From Paracoccus thiocyanatus (GTDB taxonomy: Bacteria; Pseudomonadota; Alphaproteobacteria; Rhodobacterales; Rhodobacteraceae): 64,000 nucleotides of DNA. Both the position numbers and the translations under genes were made by a program. The stretch spans positions 16,836-80,835 of the forward strand of contig NZ_FTMK01000012.1 of assembly GCF_900156255.1 (NCBI RefSeq). Reading direction: 5' to 3'. The notes beneath the pieces were generated by a model that did not search any database, had not been told where the DNA came from, and saw only the letters and a program-made list of their open reading frames with translations. Below are positions 23,850 to 33,338 of the stretch, in pieces. Every line of letters starts with the position of its first letter. Positions within the stretch are counted from its first letter, which is position 1.

Positions 23850-25247
23850 CTATCCTCTGTGCTGCCGCGGGGTTTCGGCGGGGCCGGGGGTGATGCCCGC
23901 GGTGCGGATCGGTCCTTCGCGCAGCGCCGGCGCACCCGTGCCGGGCGGCGTCGACATCATGCGCAGCAGATAAAAGATGCCCGCCCCGAAGATGAAGAAA
24001 TAGACGATGACGAAAGCCGCAAGCGAGGCGCCGACCGCGGCGGCATCCAGCGGCGAATGGCTTTCGGCGGTTCGCATCAGCCCGTAGACGGTAAAGGGCT
24101 GGCGGCCGACCTCGGTGGTGATCCAGCCCGCCAGCAAGGCGGCGAACCCCGCCGGCCCCATCAGGAACGCCGCCAGATGCAGCCCGCGCGCGGTGTAAAG
24201 TCGGCGCCGCCAGCGTGCCCACAGCCCCCAGATCGCCAGCCCCAGCATGGCAAAGCCCAGAGCCACCATCACCCGGAACGACCAGAAGACGATCAGGACC
24301 GGCGGTTCGTCCTGGTCGGGGATCGTGTCGAGCCCGTCCAGCGCCCCGGTCCAGTCATGGGTCAGGATCAGGCTGGACAGGTTGGGGATCTGGACCGGCC
24401 AATGCACCGTCTTGGCCTGCTGGTCGGGCCAGCCGAACAGGATCAGCGGCGCGCCGTCGGGATGGCTGTCGAAATGCCCCTCCATCGCCATGACCTTGGC
24501 GGGCTGGTGTTCCAGCGTGTTCAACCCGTGCTGGTCGCCCGCCAGGATCTGCAAGGGCGCCACCAGCGCAAGCATCCCCATCGCCATCGAGAACATGCGC
24601 CGCGTCGCCGCATCGCCGCGGCCGCGCCGCAACAGCCAGCCCGCCGCGGCCCCGACCACCAGCGCGGTGGTCAGATAGGCCGCCAGCACCATATGCACCA
24701 GCCGATAGGGAAACGAGGGGTTGAAGATGATGCGCAGCCAGTCCTGCGGCTGGAACTGCCCGTTCTCGGCAATGCGGAAACCGGCGGGCGTGTGCATCCA
24801 GCTGTTGGCGGAAAGAATCCAGGTGGCCGAGATCAGCGTGCCCGCTGCGACCATCAGGGTCGCGAACATGTGCAGCCCGTCGCCCACGCGCTCGCGTCCG
24901 AACAGCATGATGCCCAGGAACCCCGCCTCCAGGAAAAACGCCGTCAGCACCTCATAGGCCATCAGGGGTCCGATCACCGGCCCGGCGCGGTCGGAAAACA
25001 CCGACCAGTTGGTGCCGAACTGATAGGACATGACGATCCCCGAAACGACGCCCATGGCAAAGGCGACGGCGAAGATCTTTTTCCAATGTTCGAACAGCGC
25101 CAGATAGGTCGGGTCGCGCCTAAGCAGCCAAAGCCCGTTCAGCACCGCCAGATAGCTGGCCAGCCCGATCGAAAACGCCGGGAACACGATATGGAAGGAC
25201 ACCGTGAACGCGAATTGCAATCTTGCCAGCAGTTCGGCGGACAACAT
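23850..25247 (-). CDS. cioA: Cytochrome bd-type quinol oxidase subunit I (CIO type)
   Basis: 465 residues, nine helices. Starts MLSAELLARLQFAFTVSFHI with the haem-ligand His in F-T-V-S-F-H-I-V-F-P. The G-W-x-x-x-E-x-G-R-Q-P-F motif is present near residue 385 (W-I-T-T-E-V-G-R-Q-P-F). The quinol-binding Q-loop between A-G-D-Q-H-G and P-V-Q-I-P is short, the mark of the cyanide-insensitive-oxidase branch. The frame extends to an ATG at 25268, but the family start is 25247. No FNR-type (TTGAT-N4-ATCAA) box is seen upstream. Confidence 0.95.
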   Translation of the reverse strand: MLSAELLARLQFAFTVSFHIVFPAFSIGLASYLAVLNGLWLLRRDPTYLALFEHWKKIFAVAFAMGVVSGIVMSYQFGTNWSVFSDRAGPVIGPLMAYEVLTAFFLEAGFLGIMLFGRERVGDGLHMFATLMVAAGTLISATWILSANSWMHTPAGFRIAENGQFQPQDWLRIIFNPSFPYRLVHMVLAAYLTTALVVGAAAGWLLRRGRGDAATRRMFSMAMGMLALVAPLQILAGDQHGLNTLEHQPAKVMAMEGHFDSHPDGAPLILFGWPDQQAKTVHWPVQIPNLSSLILTHDWTGALDGLDTIPDQDEPPVLIVFWSFRVMVALGFAMLGLAIWGLWARWRRRLYTARGLHLAAFLMGPAGFAALLAGWITTEVGRQPFTVYGLMRTAESHSPLDAAAVGASLAAFVIVYFFIFGAGIFYLLRMMSTPPGTGAPALREGPIRTAGITPGPAETPRQHRG

Positions 25248-25434
25248 GGCCTTTCCCTTTCCCGGCATTCAGCTTGGGGCGGCTTCCGGCGTCGTCGGCC
25301 GCGCCAAGGATAAGGCCGGCGCGCCGGCAGCAACGAATTGCCAAGGCAACCGCGGGAACGCCGATCCGGTTCCACGGCGGGCCCAGAGGGCGCAGGTTCA
25401 GCACCTTGCCCGCGGCAGGCCCGCCGGACCGCGG

Positions 25435-25908
25435 TTAGGAAAACTTCAGCGAGAACTGGTCGCCGTAATCCGGCTTGTCGCCCTTGACCTTGGCTTTCAC
25501 CATCTCGAACAGAAAGCTCATGCCGCTGGCCGGGCCCAGCCAGACCTCGGCCGAGCGGGGGGTCATGCGGACCAGCACCAGGTCGGGGTCGTCCTTGCCC
25601 TCTTCGAACCAGGTCGAGGCGACGGCGTTCCACACCTCGTCCAGCTTCTGGCGGTCCTGCGAGACGTCCAGCCGGCCCCTGATCTCGGCATAAAGGCTTT
25701 CGCTGTTATCGCTGACGATATAGCGCGTCTCGGCCTGCTGGCCGGCGGCCTGCGCCATTGCCGTGCCGCGGGCGGTTATGAACCAAAGATTGCCGTCCTC
25801 GGGCTCGATATTGTGGGACATGGGCAGGAACGCGCCCCCGACCTCCAGCATCCCGGCACGGATGTCTTCCAGGCGGTCCCAGAATTCCTTGCGGCGGTCT
25901 TCGGTCAT
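25435..25908 (-). CDS. General-stress-type FMN-binding split-barrel protein
   Basis: 157 residues. R-K-E-F-W-D-R-L-E-D-I-R-A-G-M-L near the start, then P-M-S-H-N-I and L-W-F-I-T-A-R-G-T, and D-V-W-x-type L-D-E-V-W-N-A-V-A-S-T-W-F-E-E-G-K near residue 90, fit the pyridoxamine-phosphate-oxidase-like general stress family (GSP26 type). These bind flavin and respond to stress; their reaction is unclear. It stands alone, 130 bases from argF in the same direction. Confidence 0.85.
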   Translation of the reverse strand: MTEDRRKEFWDRLEDIRAGMLEVGGAFLPMSHNIEPEDGNLWFITARGTAMAQAAGQQAETRYIVSDNSESLYAEIRGRLDVSQDRQKLDEVWNAVASTWFEEGKDDPDLVLVRMTPRSAEVWLGPASGMSFLFEMVKAKVKGDKPDYGDQFSLKFS

Positions 25909-26041
25909 GTCATGCTCCGATCCTGTGGGAAATGTCGCGGCTCAACCGGATGAGCCCGCGAAAGTTCCCCGCCAGGACCGCCATGCCAAGGCGGCGCCGG
26001 GGCAAGCCGACGACCGCCGGGGGCCGGGCCGAAGCCGGCCG

Positions 26042-26968
26042 CTAAAGCCCCAGGCACCAGCGCATGATCGCCTTTTGCGCATGCAGCCGGTTTTCCGCCT
26101 CGTCGAAGACGACCGAGTTCGGGCCGTCCATCACCGCGCTCGTCACCTCGTCGTCGCGATGCGCGGGCAGGCAATGCATGAACAGCGCATCAGGCTTGGC
26201 GCGCGCCATCAGCGCCTCGTTCACCTGATAGGAACGCAGCTGGTTGTGCCGCCGCTCGCGCGCCGATTGCGGGTCGTGCATGGACACCCAAGTGTCGGTC
26301 ACGACCAGGTCCGCGCCCTCGACCGCCTTGGCCGGATCGCGTTCAACCAGCGCCTGCACGCCCTGGGCACGGGCGAAATCCAGCGCCTCGCGCTCGGGGT
26401 CCAGGGTCGGCGGGCCGGTAAAGGTGAAGTCATAGCCGAACTGCCCGGCGGCATGGATCAGCGAGCAGCAGACATTGTTGCCGTCGCCCGACCAGACCAC
26501 CTTGCGCCCGGCGATGGGGCCGCGATGTTCCTCGAAGGTCATCACATCGGCCATGATCTGACAGGGATGGGTGCGGTTCGTCAGCCCGTTGATCACCGGG
26601 ACGCTGGCATGTTCCGCCATTTCCAGAAGCGTCGCCTCTTCAAAGGTGCGGATCATGATCAGGTCGACATAGCGCGACAAAACGCGGGCGGTATCGGCGA
26701 TGGTTTCGCCATGGCCAAGCTGCATTTCCTTGCCCGACAGCACCATGGTCTGACCGCCCATCTGCCGCACGCCCAGGTCGAAACTGACGCGGGTCCGGGT
26801 CGAGGGCTTTTCGAAGATCAGCGCCACCATGCGGTTTCTGAGCGGCTGTTCGGCATCGGGCGCGCCCTTGGGCTGGCCGTCGCGCGCGTCCTTCATCCGG
26901 CGCGCGCAGTCGATCATGCCGCGCAGATCTGCCTTGTCGGTGGTGTGGATATCGAGGAAACTGTTCAT
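26042..26968 (-). CDS. argF: Ornithine carbamoyltransferase
   Basis: 308 residues. Carbamoyl-phosphate loop S-T-R-T-R in [12 protein letters not shown] near residue 55, H-P-C-Q near residue 133, ornithine loop near D-T-W-V-S-M (residue 230) and H-C-L-P near 270 are all present. It makes citrulline from ornithine and carbamoyl phosphate. It lies 276 bases downstream of argD in the same direction; that gap shows no other gene. Earlier ATG codons lie in non-conserved text, so 26968 is the start. Confidence 0.97.
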   Translation of the reverse strand: MNSFLDIHTTDKADLRGMIDCARRMKDARDGQPKGAPDAEQPLRNRMVALIFEKPSTRTRVSFDLGVRQMGGQTMVLSGKEMQLGHGETIADTARVLSRYVDLIMIRTFEEATLLEMAEHASVPVINGLTNRTHPCQIMADVMTFEEHRGPIAGRKVVWSGDGNNVCCSLIHAAGQFGYDFTFTGPPTLDPEREALDFARAQGVQALVERDPAKAVEGADLVVTDTWVSMHDPQSARERRHNQLRSYQVNEALMARAKPDALFMHCLPAHRDDEVTSAVMDGPNSVVFDEAENRLHAQKAIMRWCLGL

Positions 26969-27244
26969 CTGTAACTGCTTTCGGATTGATCTGGCAAGCA
27001 AGCCGCTTTGCATGGGCAAGGTCAAGACCAAACGCCCCGCGCGCAGCGGCGGAAAAACAGACAGCCTCATCGGTGGCGGGTCATCGCCGGCGCCAGCGTT
27101 CCATCTTCGGCAATGCGCGGTTCCTGGCGGCGCGAACCCGCGTGTTCCAGGACATCCTGGGCGCAGATCGGCTGCGGCCTGGGCAGGGGCGGCCAGCCTG
27201 CCGGCAGGGGCAGGGCCGCACGCGCCACCGGCCGCAAGCCCGGC

Positions 27245-28417
27245 TTACCCATCCAGCCGTCCGGCAGCGCGGTCCAGCCGGGCGACGGCCTCGGCTATCT
27301 CGTCGTCGCCGATGGTCAGCGGCGGCAGCAGGCGCAGGGTATTGTCGGCCGCGGCCACGGTCAGGATATGCTCGCCGTAGCCGGCATTGACCAGTTCGCC
27401 CGGCGCGACCTTGCATTTCAGGCCCAGCATCAGCCCCTGGCCGCGCACGCTTTCGAACACCTGGGGATGGGCTGCGACCAGCCCCTCCAGCTTCTGGCGC
27501 AGCAGCGCGGCCTTGCGGTTCACCTCGGCCAGGAATTCGGGCCGGGCGATGATCTCCATCACCTTGGCGCCCACCGCGCAGGCCAAGGGGTTGCCGCCAT
27601 AGGTCGAGCCATGCGTGCCCGCCGCCATGGCCGCGGCCGCCTTTTCCGTCGCGACCACCGCGCCCAGCGGGAAGCCGCTGCCGATACCCTTGGCGATCAT
27701 CATGATGTCGGGGGTGATGCCGGCATATTCATGCGCAAACAGCCTGCCGGTGCGGCCCATGCCCGATTGCACCTCGTCCAGCACCAGAAGCGCGCCGGTC
27801 TGGTCGCAAAGCGCGCGGATCGCGGCCAGGTCGGCATCGGGCAGCGGGCGGATGCCGCCTTCGCCCTGCACCGGCTCCAGCATGACGGCGGCGGTGCGGT
27901 CGGAAATCGCCGCCTTCAGCGCCGCCATGTCGCCCCAGGGCAGTTGGCGGAAACCGGGCATCAGCGGGCCGAAGCCCTTGACCATCTTTTCCGACCCCGC
28001 CGCCGCGATGGCGCCGGTCGAGCGGCCGTGAAAGGCGCCCTCGAAGGTCAGGATCTCGTAGCGGTCGGGATCGCCCTGCTCGCTCCAATACTTGCGCACC
28101 ATCTTGATCGCCAGTTCCGCCGCCTCGGTGCCGGAATTGGTGATGAATACGGTATCGGCGAAGGTGTGCTCGACCAGAAGGTCCGCCAGCCTTTCCTGTT
28201 CGGGGATCTGATACAGGTTCGAGACATGCCAGATCCGCTTGGCCTGTTCGGTCAGCGTGGCGACCAGGTCGGGGTTCGCGTGACCCAGCGCATTCACGGC
28301 GATGCCCGCGCCCAGGTCCAGGTATCGCGTCCCGTCCGTCGCGATGGCCCAGGTGCCCTCGCCCCGCTCAAAGGCGATGGGCGCGCGGTTATAGGTCGGC
28401 AGGACATGCGGAATCAT
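27245..28417 (-). CDS. argD: Acetylornithine/succinyldiaminopimelate aminotransferase
   Basis: 390 residues, a class III PLP aminotransferase. Markers are P-T-Y-N-R-A-P-I-A-F-E-R-G-E-G near the start, F-H-G-R-S-T-G near residue 128, L-V-L-D-E-V-Q-S-G-M-G-R-T-G near 220 and the PLP lysine in M-I-A-K-G-I-G near 245. Converts N-acetylglutamate semialdehyde to N-acetylornithine, two steps before the ArgF reaction. Transcribed toward argF. Confidence 0.96.
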   Translation of the reverse strand: MIPHVLPTYNRAPIAFERGEGTWAIATDGTRYLDLGAGIAVNALGHANPDLVATLTEQAKRIWHVSNLYQIPEQERLADLLVEHTFADTVFITNSGTEAAELAIKMVRKYWSEQGDPDRYEILTFEGAFHGRSTGAIAAAGSEKMVKGFGPLMPGFRQLPWGDMAALKAAISDRTAAVMLEPVQGEGGIRPLPDADLAAIRALCDQTGALLVLDEVQSGMGRTGRLFAHEYAGITPDIMMIAKGIGSGFPLGAVVATEKAAAAMAAGTHGSTYGGNPLACAVGAKVMEIIARPEFLAEVNRKAALLRQKLEGLVAAHPQVFESVRGQGLMLGLKCKVAPGELVNAGYGEHILTVAAADNTLRLLPPLTIGDDEIAEAVARLDRAAGRLDG

Positions 28418-28589
28418 GGAGTTACCCTCTCTGGGAACGGCCGCTTGGCGGCACCATGGCTGACGAAAAGGTGGAAAGGCACGGGGGATCGGACGTCGAA
28501 GGCGTCAACGTCGGGAACGGGCGATATGGGCGGTCCGAACGATCATGCCGTTCGCATAGCGCGGAAGCGGCCCCCGTGCAACGCAGTTT

Positions 28590-29411
28590 TCAGGCTTTCA
28601 TGCGATAGCCGGTGGCCAGCCAGCGCCAGGCGGTGAACAGGACCAGCGCCACGGCCAGGCCGCAGACCAGCAGCCCGCGCAGCGCCGGCGCATCCGAAAC
28701 CCCGGCAAAACCATAGCGCGCGCCGTCGATCAGATAGAAGATCGGGTTCCAATGCGCCAGCATGCGGAACGGACCGGGCAGCGCCTCGACCGAATAGAAT
28801 GTGCCCGACAGGAACGACAGCGGCGTCACGATGAAATTGGTGATCGCGGCCATCTGGTCGAATTTCTGCGCCACGATCCCGGCCAGCAGCCCCAGCCCGC
28901 CCATCAAAAGCGCGCCCAGCACCACGAATCCCAGCGCCCAAAGCGGATGCGCCAGCCCCTGCCCGATCACTAGCGCCATGCCAAGCGCGATGGCCGCGGC
29001 CACGATCAGCGCCCGCGCCACCGCGCCGATCAGATAGCCGGCCATGATTTCGGCCGGCGACAGGGGCGGCATCAGCGTGTCGACGATATTGCCCTGCATC
29101 TTGGCCGAGATGATGCTGGAGGAGGTGTTGGCAAACGCGTTCTGGATCACCGTCATCATCAGGATGCCGGGGCCCAGAAAGGCCAGATAGGGCAGGCCCA
29201 TCACCTCGCTCCGGCTGCGCCCCAGCGCCAGCGCAAAGACGATCACGAACAGCGCCGAAGTCATCAGCGGCGCAAAGATGGTCTGCTGCCAGACGCTCAT
29301 GAACCGCATGATCTCGCGCCGGCTCAGCGTGTAAAGGCCCAGCCAGTTCACCTTGCCAAAGCGGCGCACGCCCATCTGGCGGAATCCGGGACGGTTCGAG
29401 ATCGGCTGCAT
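28590..29411 (-). CDS. ABC-2 type transporter permease
   Basis: 273 residues with six membrane helices. After a cytoplasmic N-terminus (M-Q-P-I-S-N-R-P, then Y-T-L-S-R-R-E-I-M-R-F) come helices containing T-S-A-L-F-V-I-V-F-A-L and the ABC-2 signature in the second half (T-P-L-S-F-L-S-G-T-F-Y-S, H-W-N-P-I-F-Y-L-I-D-G-A-R-Y-G-F). No ATPase gene is adjacent; the partner must be elsewhere, unlike the usual pairing. Substrate unknown. Start at 29411 preceded by AAGGAGC. Confidence 0.9.
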   Translation of the reverse strand: MQPISNRPGFRQMGVRRFGKVNWLGLYTLSRREIMRFMSVWQQTIFAPLMTSALFVIVFALALGRSRSEVMGLPYLAFLGPGILMMTVIQNAFANTSSSIISAKMQGNIVDTLMPPLSPAEIMAGYLIGAVARALIVAAAIALGMALVIGQGLAHPLWALGFVVLGALLMGGLGLLAGIVAQKFDQMAAITNFIVTPLSFLSGTFYSVEALPGPFRMLAHWNPIFYLIDGARYGFAGVSDAPALRGLLVCGLAVALVLFTAWRWLATGYRMKA

Positions 29412-29541
29412 CGGGGCTCCTTGAATTTGCGGGCTCGGATGGGTAAGTCTGGCTATCCCCGGATTTAAGGCCGGGTCTTGCGGAATTGAAGCCACTAGCA
29501 CGAAGGCACCGGGTTGCACGCCGGTGCAGGAAAGGCAAGCC

Positions 29542-30177
29542 ATGTCCTGGACCGACGAGCGCGTCGAGACGTTGAAACGCATGTGGGCCGAAGGCCAGTC
29601 GGCCAGCCAGATCGCCAAGGAGCTGGGCGGCGTGACCCGCAACGCGGTGATTGGCAAGGTCCACCGCCTGGGCCTGTCCAACCGGACCGAAGAAGGCGCC
29701 GCCGAGCCCGCGCCCGAACCCGCCGCCAAGCCCGTCCCGCCGTCCCCGGCACCGGCGCCGGCGCCGGCGCCAGAACCCCGGCCCGCCCCGGCGCCCGAGC
29801 CGAAGCCCGCGCCCGAGCCCAAGCCGGCGGCCGCGGCCCCCGCGCCCGAACAGCCCGCGGCCGAGCCCGCGCCGCCGCAGCCCGTCAGCTTCAACCGCCG
29901 GCCCATCGTGCCGGCCGGCCAGCCGCTGCCGCCGCAGCCCTCGGCCAACGAGATCAGCCCCGAGGCGCTGGCCTCGGTCCGCGAGGTGGAAAAGCGCGCC
30001 CGCAAGCTGACGCTGATGGAACTGACCGAACGCACCTGCAAATGGCCGATCGGCGACCCGGCGACCGACAAGTTCTGGTTCTGCGGCCTGCCCTCGGTGC
30101 CGGGCAAGCCCTATTGCGAGGCGCATGTCGGCGTGGCCTTCCAGCCGATGAGCTCGCGCCGCGACCGCCGTCGCTGA
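29542..30177 (+). CDS. gcrA: GcrA cell cycle regulator
   Basis: 211 residues. The N-terminal helix-turn-helix MSWTDERVETLKRMWAEGQS, then A-S-Q-I-A-K-E-L-G and T-R-N-A-V-I-G-K-V-H-R-L-G-L, is the GcrA signature. A Pro/Ala/Glu-rich linker (about residues 54-115) leads to a C-terminal domain with T-C-K-W-P-I-G-D-P and F-C-G-L-P-x-x-x-G-K-P-Y-C-x-x-H, the sigma-70-contacting part. GcrA binds methylated GANTC sites and activates sigma-70 promoters in alphaproteobacteria. Its partner methylase ccrM lies at 43.2-44.3 kb. Confidence 0.96.
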   Translation: MSWTDERVETLKRMWAEGQSASQIAKELGGVTRNAVIGKVHRLGLSNRTEEGAAEPAPEPAAKPVPPSPAPAPAPAPEPRPAPAPEPKPAPEPKPAAAAPAPEQPAAEPAPPQPVSFNRRPIVPAGQPLPPQPSANEISPEALASVREVEKRARKLTLMELTERTCKWPIGDPATDKFWFCGLPSVPGKPYCEAHVGVAFQPMSSRRDRRR

Positions 30178-30178
30178 G

Positions 30179-30622
30179 ATGCCCGATTTCCCCCGGCTCG
30201 CCGCGCTGGCCGTCACGCTGGACGGCTGCGGCGATGCGGCGCGCGCGCTGCTGGTGCGCCGCCGCAACCCGCCCGATGCCGGGCTTTGGGGCTTTCCCGG
30301 CGGCCATGTCGAACCCGGAGAGACGGCGCTGGACGCCGCCGCCCGCGAACTGGCCGAGGAAACCGGCGTGACCGCCCTGCCCCGCGCCTATCTGGACAAT
30401 ATCGACGTGATCGAGCGCGGCGCAGACGGCGCGCTGCGGTTCCATTTCCTGCTTGCCGCGGTCCTGTGCGAGCATGTGGCGGGCGATCCGGTGGCGGCCG
30501 ACGACGCGCTGGACGCCCGCTGGGTTTCTGTCGGCGACATCCTGGACGGTCGGTTGCCGCTTAGCGCCGGTGTGGCCGCGGTGATCCGAAAGGCGCTGGC
30601 CCAGCAGGCGGCGGCACGCTGA
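30179..30622 (+). CDS. NUDIX hydrolase
   Basis: 147 residues with a full Nudix box, G-H-V-E-P-G-E-T-A-L-D-A-A-A-R-E-L-A-E-E then T-G-V (about residues 40-62), which binds Mg and cleaves nucleoside diphosphate-linked compounds. Its substrate is not evident; the L-L-V-R-R-R-N-P-P-D-A-G-L-W-G-F-P-G lead-in resembles ADP-ribose pyrophosphatase/MutT-like members. It starts one base after the gcrA stop. Its last 62 bases overlap the 3' end of the opposing membrane-protein gene. Confidence 0.9.
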   Translation: MPDFPRLAALAVTLDGCGDAARALLVRRRNPPDAGLWGFPGGHVEPGETALDAAARELAEETGVTALPRAYLDNIDVIERGADGALRFHFLLAAVLCEHVAGDPVAADDALDARWVSVGDILDGRLPLSAGVAAVIRKALAQQAAAR

Positions 30623-31274
30623 CCGGCCAACCGCCGCGCCCTCGGCGGGCCGTATAGACCAGCGCCTGCACCAGCATCACATAGGCCGCCAGTTCCAGCA
30701 GTTCCTCGATCCGGCCGGTCACGGTCACAAGGCGCGGATCGGCCGCGATTCCCAGCGCCGCCAGCTTGCGTCCCAGCCCGTCCAGCGTCTTGGCCAGGAC
30801 GATCAACAGCACCGATCCGCCGGCCAGCCAGCAGGCCGGCCGGCCCTGGCGCAGCCCCCGCCACCAGCAGGGCGCGGTCACGGTCGCAAGCCGCCAGGCG
30901 CAAAGCAGGATCAGCGCCACCACCGCCAGCCCCACCGCCTTTTCCCAGGCCGGTGCCGGGCCGGAATATAGCCGCAGTTGCAGCACCCCTTCCGAGGTCA
31001 GCCGCTTGTCCAGATCGAATTCCCGCAACGCCAGCAGGGCCAGGACCAGCGGGACATGCCATTGCCGGCGGTCGCTTTCCCCGCATCCGCAGCCGCACCA
31101 CAGCAGGATGCCAGCAAACAGCAGCACCGGCGACATCAGTTCGACCGCATGGCCTTCGTCGAAGACCGAGGCGACCGAATCATTCAGCGCCAGATCGACG
31201 CCAAGAAACAGCAGCGTCGCGCCAAGGATCAGGGCCAGGGTAAAGGCGGGCTGAAGGATACGGTCTTGAAGCAT
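30561..31274 (-). CDS. Uncharacterised integral membrane protein
   Basis: 237 residues, about five or six helices ([56 protein letters not shown]). After helix 2 comes C-G-C-G-C-G-E-S and later [11 protein letters not shown], an acidic/basic patch shared by a family of unknown function as far as I recall. A Pro-rich tail ends it. It overlaps the NUDIX gene tail-to-tail by 62 bases. The start is 31274, before helix 1. No function is proposed. Confidence 0.75.
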   Translation of the reverse strand: MLQDRILQPAFTLALILGATLLFLGVDLALNDSVASVFDEGHAVELMSPVLLFAGILLWCGCGCGESDRRQWHVPLVLALLALREFDLDKRLTSEGVLQLRLYSGPAPAWEKAVGLAVVALILLCAWRLATVTAPCWWRGLRQGRPACWLAGGSVLLIVLAKTLDGLGRKLAALGIAADPRLVTVTGRIEELLELAAYVMLVQALVYTARRGRGGWPVSVPPPAGPAPFGSPRPHRR

Positions 31275-31436
31275 GCCGCAAGCATTGCCCGCCGCCCCGG
31301 CCCTGGCAAGCAGGATGACGGTTTTATGACTGCCCGGCCCTGGGACGCGCGGCTGATCGGGGCCGAATGCCCGAGGTGCTGGCCTTCGCCCTCCATGCTG
31401 GATAAAGAAACGCCAGCAACCCAACAGGAGCCGATC

Positions 31437-33155
31437 ATGGCGCGGCATCTCATCACCTCGGCGATCCCCTATATCAACGGGATCAAGCATCTCGGCAATC
31501 TTGTCGGCTCGCAGCTTCCTGCGGACCTTTACGCCCGATATCTGCGCCAGCGCGGCCACGAGGTGATGTTCATCTGTGCCACCGACGAACACGGCACCCC
31601 GGCCGAACTGGCCGCCGCCAAGGCCGGCAAGCCCATCGCCGTCTATTGCGCCCAGATGCACGACGTCCAAGCGGAAATCGCACGCAATTTCGGCCTGTCC
31701 TTCGACCATTTCGGGCGGTCGTCATCGGAACGCAACCATGTCCTGACCCAGCATTTCGCCGGCCAACTGGACGCGAACGGCTGGATCACCGAGGTCGAGG
31801 AAAAGCAGGTCTATTCCATCGACGACGGCCGCTTCCTGCCCGACCGCTATATCGAAGGCACCTGCCCCAATTGCGGCTATGACAAGGCGCGCGGCGATCA
31901 ATGCGAGAATTGCACCAAGCAGCTTGACCCGACCGACCTGATCGAGCCGCGCAGCGCCATTTCCGGCTCGACCAACCTGGAGGTGCGGGCAACCAAGCAT
32001 CTTTACCTGCGCCAGCGCGCGCTCAGGGACCGGATCGCCGCCTGGATCGACAGCAAGACCGACTGGCCGATCCTGACCACCTCGATCGCCAGGAAATGGC
32101 TCAATGACGGCGACGGCTTGCAGGACCGCGGCATCACCCGCGACCTGGACTGGGGCATCCCGGTCAAGAAAGGCGACAAGCCCTGGCCGGGGATGGAGGG
32201 CAAGGTCTTCTACGTCTGGTTCGACGCCCCCATCGAATATATCGCCGCCACCGCCGAGGGCGCCGACAAGGCCGGCCTGCCCGACAGCGCCTGGCGGCGC
32301 TGGTGGCGGCTGGACGAGGGGGCAGAGGACGTGACCTATACCCAGTTCATGGGCAAGGACAACGTGCCCTTCCACACCCTGTCCTTTCCGGCCACGATCC
32401 TTGGCTCGGGCGAGCCGTGGAAGCTGGTCGATTACATCAAAAGCTTCAACTACCTGACCTATGACGGCGGCCAGTTCTCGACCAGCCAGGGGCGCGGCGT
32501 GTTCATGGACCAGGCGCTGTCGATCCTGCCCGCCGATTACTGGCGCTGGTGGCTGCTGTCCCACGCCCCCGAATCCGGCGACAGCGAATTCACCTGGGAG
32601 AATTTCCAGCAATCGGTGAACAAGGACCTGGCCGATGTTCTGGGCAATTTCGTCAGCCGCATCACCAAGTTCTGCCGGTCGAAATTCGGCGAAACCATCC
32701 CCCAGGGCGGCAGCTACGGCGCCGAGGAAGAGGCGCTGGTCGAGGCGCTGACCACCCGCATCCGCGCCTATGAAGCCTTCATGGATCATGTCGAGATCCG
32801 CAAATCGGCCGCCGAGCTGCGCGCGATCTGGGTCCTGGGCAACGAATACCTGCAAGCGGCGGCGCCCTGGTCCACCTTCAAGACCGACCCCGACAAGGCG
32901 GCGATGCAGGTGCGTCTGGGCCTGAACCTGATCCGGCTTTACGCGGTGCTGTCGGCGCCCTTCATCCCCTTTGCGGCGGATGCGATGCTGGATGCGATGC
33001 GGACCCAGGACCGCGCCTGGCCGCAGGACGTGCGCACCGCCCTGGCGGCGCTGCCCCCCGGCCATGGCTTTACCGTGCCCGAGGTGCTGTTCGCCAAGAT
33101 CAGCGACGAAAGCCGCGACGAATGGCAACAGCGGTTCCAGGGGATTCGCGACTGA
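31437..33155 (+). CDS. metG: Methionyl-tRNA synthetase
   Basis: 572 residues, class I synthetase. The HIGH-like motif is H-L-G-N ([13 protein letters not shown]). A zinc knuckle has C-P-N-C and C-E-N-C. The D-W-G-I-P-V segment and the anticodon-binding domain (from about 400) are in place. The KMSKS loop reads [13 protein letters not shown], so the first Lys is Gln and the second Thr. It charges elongator and initiator tRNA-Met. CAGGAGCC lies upstream of the ATG. A GC-rich inverted repeat follows the stop. Confidence 0.96.
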   Translation: MARHLITSAIPYINGIKHLGNLVGSQLPADLYARYLRQRGHEVMFICATDEHGTPAELAAAKAGKPIAVYCAQMHDVQAEIARNFGLSFDHFGRSSSERNHVLTQHFAGQLDANGWITEVEEKQVYSIDDGRFLPDRYIEGTCPNCGYDKARGDQCENCTKQLDPTDLIEPRSAISGSTNLEVRATKHLYLRQRALRDRIAAWIDSKTDWPILTTSIARKWLNDGDGLQDRGITRDLDWGIPVKKGDKPWPGMEGKVFYVWFDAPIEYIAATAEGADKAGLPDSAWRRWWRLDEGAEDVTYTQFMGKDNVPFHTLSFPATILGSGEPWKLVDYIKSFNYLTYDGGQFSTSQGRGVFMDQALSILPADYWRWWLLSHAPESGDSEFTWENFQQSVNKDLADVLGNFVSRITKFCRSKFGETIPQGGSYGAEEEALVEALTTRIRAYEAFMDHVEIRKSAAELRAIWVLGNEYLQAAAPWSTFKTDPDKAAMQVRLGLNLIRLYAVLSAPFIPFAADAMLDAMRTQDRAWPQDVRTALAALPPGHGFTVPEVLFAKISDESRDEWQQRFQGIRD

Positions 33156-33181
33156 TAGCCGCCCCTGGCGGGTCGGACGGG

Positions 33182-33203
33182 CCTGTGGCATTGCCGCCAC
33201 AGG
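33182..33203 (+). terminator. Hairpin after metG
   Basis: CCTGTGGC (33182-33189) pairs with GCCACAGG (33196-33203) across a 6-base loop, 27 bases after the metG stop. No T-run follows. Confidence 0.4.
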
Positions 33204-33338
33204 TGGGCCGGCACGGGAAATGATCCCTTGAGCCACCGGCGGCCGGCTGGTTAATCGCCGGCAGCTACCCAGGTCGCGGCGATGCCCTTTCGTCCTTTCG
33301 GCCCAGGCAAAAATCCCTTCCTGTATCGCGAGGTGACG

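Noticed and set aside
22840..24222. 460-residue version of the CioB protein
   Set aside because: The first 125 codons overlap cioA and are not membrane-like; the family start M-F-G-L-D lies at 23847.
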